Shown here in pieces: positions 62,701-64,000 of a DNA stretch of 64,000 bases. Both the position numbers and the translations under genes were made by a program. The stretch covers positions 299,767-363,766 of the forward strand of contig ML133413.1 of NCBI GenBank assembly GCA_003864495.1, given 5' to 3'. Under the pieces are notes generated by a model. That model did not search any database and was not told the origin of the DNA. It was given only the letters and a program-made list of their open reading frames with translations. This DNA is from Nemopilema nomurai (taxonomy: Eukaryota > Cnidaria > Scyphozoa > Rhizostomeae > Rhizostomatidae). Within the stretch, counting starts at the first letter, position 1. Every line of letters begins with the position of its first letter.

Positions 62701-64000
62701 TACCCTTAAGTAGCTATACTATATACCTTAAGTAGCTACTCTATATGTACCCTTAAGTAGCTATCTTATGTCCTTAAGTAGCTACTCTATATGTACCCTT
62801 AAGTAGCTATATCTATATATCTTAAGTAACTACTCTATATGTACCCTAAGTAACTATATCTTATCCTTAAGTAGCTACTCTATATGTACCCTTAAGTAGC
62901 TATATCTATATGTCCTTAAGTAGCTACTCTATATGTACCCTAAGTAGCAATACTATATTCTTATAGTAGCTACTCTATATTACCCTTAAGTAGCTATATC
63001 TATATGTCCTTAAGTAGCTACTCTATATGTACCCTTAAGTAGCTATATCTATATCCTTAAGTAGCTACTCTATATGTACCCTTAAGTAGCTATATCTATA
63101 TTCCTTAAGTAGCTACTCTATATGTACCCTTAAGTAGCTAACACTATATGTACCTTAAGTAGCTATATCTATATGTCCTTAAGTAGCTACTCTATATGTA
63201 CCCTTAAGTAGCTTATCTATATATCCTTTAAGTAGCTATCTATATGTCCTTAAGTAGCTACTCTATATACCCTTAAGTAGCTATATCTATATGTCCTTAA
63301 GTAGCTACTCTATATGTACCCTTAAGTAGCTATATCTTATATCCTTAAGTAGCTACTCTATATACCCTTAAGTAGCTATATCTATATGTCCTTAAGTAGC
63401 TACTCTATATGTACCCTAAGTGTATATATATCCTTAAGTATACTACCATGTACCCTTAAGTAGCTACTCTATATGTACCCTTAATCTATATCTATATGTC
63501 CTTAAGTAGCTACTCTATATGTACCCTTAAGTAGCAATATCTATACTACTTAAGTAGCTACTCTATATGTACCCTTAAGTAGCTATATCTATATGTCCTT
63601 AAGTAGCTACTCTATATGTACCCTTAAGTAGCTATATCTATATTCCTTAAGTAGCTACTCTATATGTACCCTTAAGTAGCTATCTATACCTACTTAAGTA
63701 GCTACTCTATATGTACCCTTAAGTAGCTATATCTATATGTCCTTAAGTAGCTACTCTATATGTACCCTCAAGTAAACTATATCTATAAATCCTTACGTGG
63801 CTACTCTATATNAGCTATATCTATATGTCCTTAAGTAGCTACTCTATATGTACCCTCAAGTAAACTATATCTATAAATCCTTACGTGGCTACTCTATATG
63901 TACCCTTAAGTAGCTATATCTATATGTCCTTAAGTAGCTACTCTATATGTACCCTCAAGTAAACTATATCTATAAATCCTTACGTGGCTACTCTATATGT
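56722..64000. repeat. 49-bp satellite array (about 148 units), truncated by the window end
   Basis: Each 49-bp unit is a dimer of two related halves. One is TTAAGTAGCTACTCTATATG plus TACCC, the other TTAAGTAGCTATATCTATAT plus GTCC. The first half contains AGTAGCTACT, a perfect 10-bp palindrome, and both contain CTTAAG. Common variants change GTCC to ATCC or drop a few bases after TATATCT. The last 230 bp carry a different variant, CCCTCAAGTAAACTATATC with TTACGTGGCTAC. No open reading frame of note. Confidence 0.97.
63812..63812. other. Single N inside the satellite
   Basis: One undetermined base within CTATATNAGCTATATC. The sequence on its left is repeated on its right almost exactly, as expected where two assembled pieces were joined within an array. 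Confidence 0.9.

Noticed and set aside
56722..64000. Telomere or rDNA spacer array
   Set aside because: The unit is 49 bp, not a TTAGGG-type repeat, and no rRNA sequence is adjacent.

Overview
The window is eukaryotic, AT-rich animal DNA, most likely from a cnidarian. I infer this from single-exon rhodopsin-class receptors in small paralogous groups, a metazoan epsin, PHD-finger/APE-type LINE fragments, hAT-type elements and long satellite arrays. There are no operons, bacterial genes or CRISPR. Genus or species cannot be named from the sequence.

Layout. 1-8240: an array of a 144-bp satellite that runs off the left edge and decays into divergent monomers on its right side. 8.2-11.94 kb and 16.4-21.28 kb: two copies (A and B) of one duplicated segment. 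Each carries a receptor gene, and copy B starts in a lone satellite monomer of the edge type. Between them are a 22-bp minisatellite (12.0-12.26 kb) and a third, dead receptor (14.3-15.4 kb). 22.6-23.3 kb repeats the flanks of that dead receptor, without the receptor and with a tRNA-derived SINE-like head. 23.99-26.23 kb: two short hAT-type MITEs with visible target-site duplications. 28.5-30.14 kb: an epsin gene (ENTH, UIM, DPW, NPF), intron-free but broken by four single-base frameshifts. 30.1-37.2 kb: mostly non-coding with weak exon-like fragments. 37.9-39.3 kb: a decayed minus-strand coding region I do not recognise. 42.28-43.22 kb: an intact receptor gene (C). 43.4-52.2 kb: tandem repeats, two LINE fragments in opposite orientation, and a decayed hAT transposase-like gene with a clean in-frame intron. 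52.94-53.87 kb: receptor D, a frameshifted paralogue of C. 54.0-54.6 kb: a third hAT-type MITE. 56.7-64.0 kb: an array of a 49-bp satellite with one N at 63812, running off the right edge.

The receptors form one divergent class A group: a DRY motif in TM3, an IPYN or FPYN motif in TM6, a Y/N-G-N sequence after TM7, a very short TM4-TM5 loop, and ligands unknown. A and C are readable through all seven helices. B and D need frameshifts, and the one at 14.3 kb is a pseudogene. Many indels here change a homopolymer by one or two bases, so some breaks may be assembly errors rather than real mutations. I see no clearly new molecular system. The most unusual points are a coding 27-bp minisatellite in the third cytoplasmic loop of A and B (6 versus 21 units), and the co-duplication of the receptor with a satellite edge.
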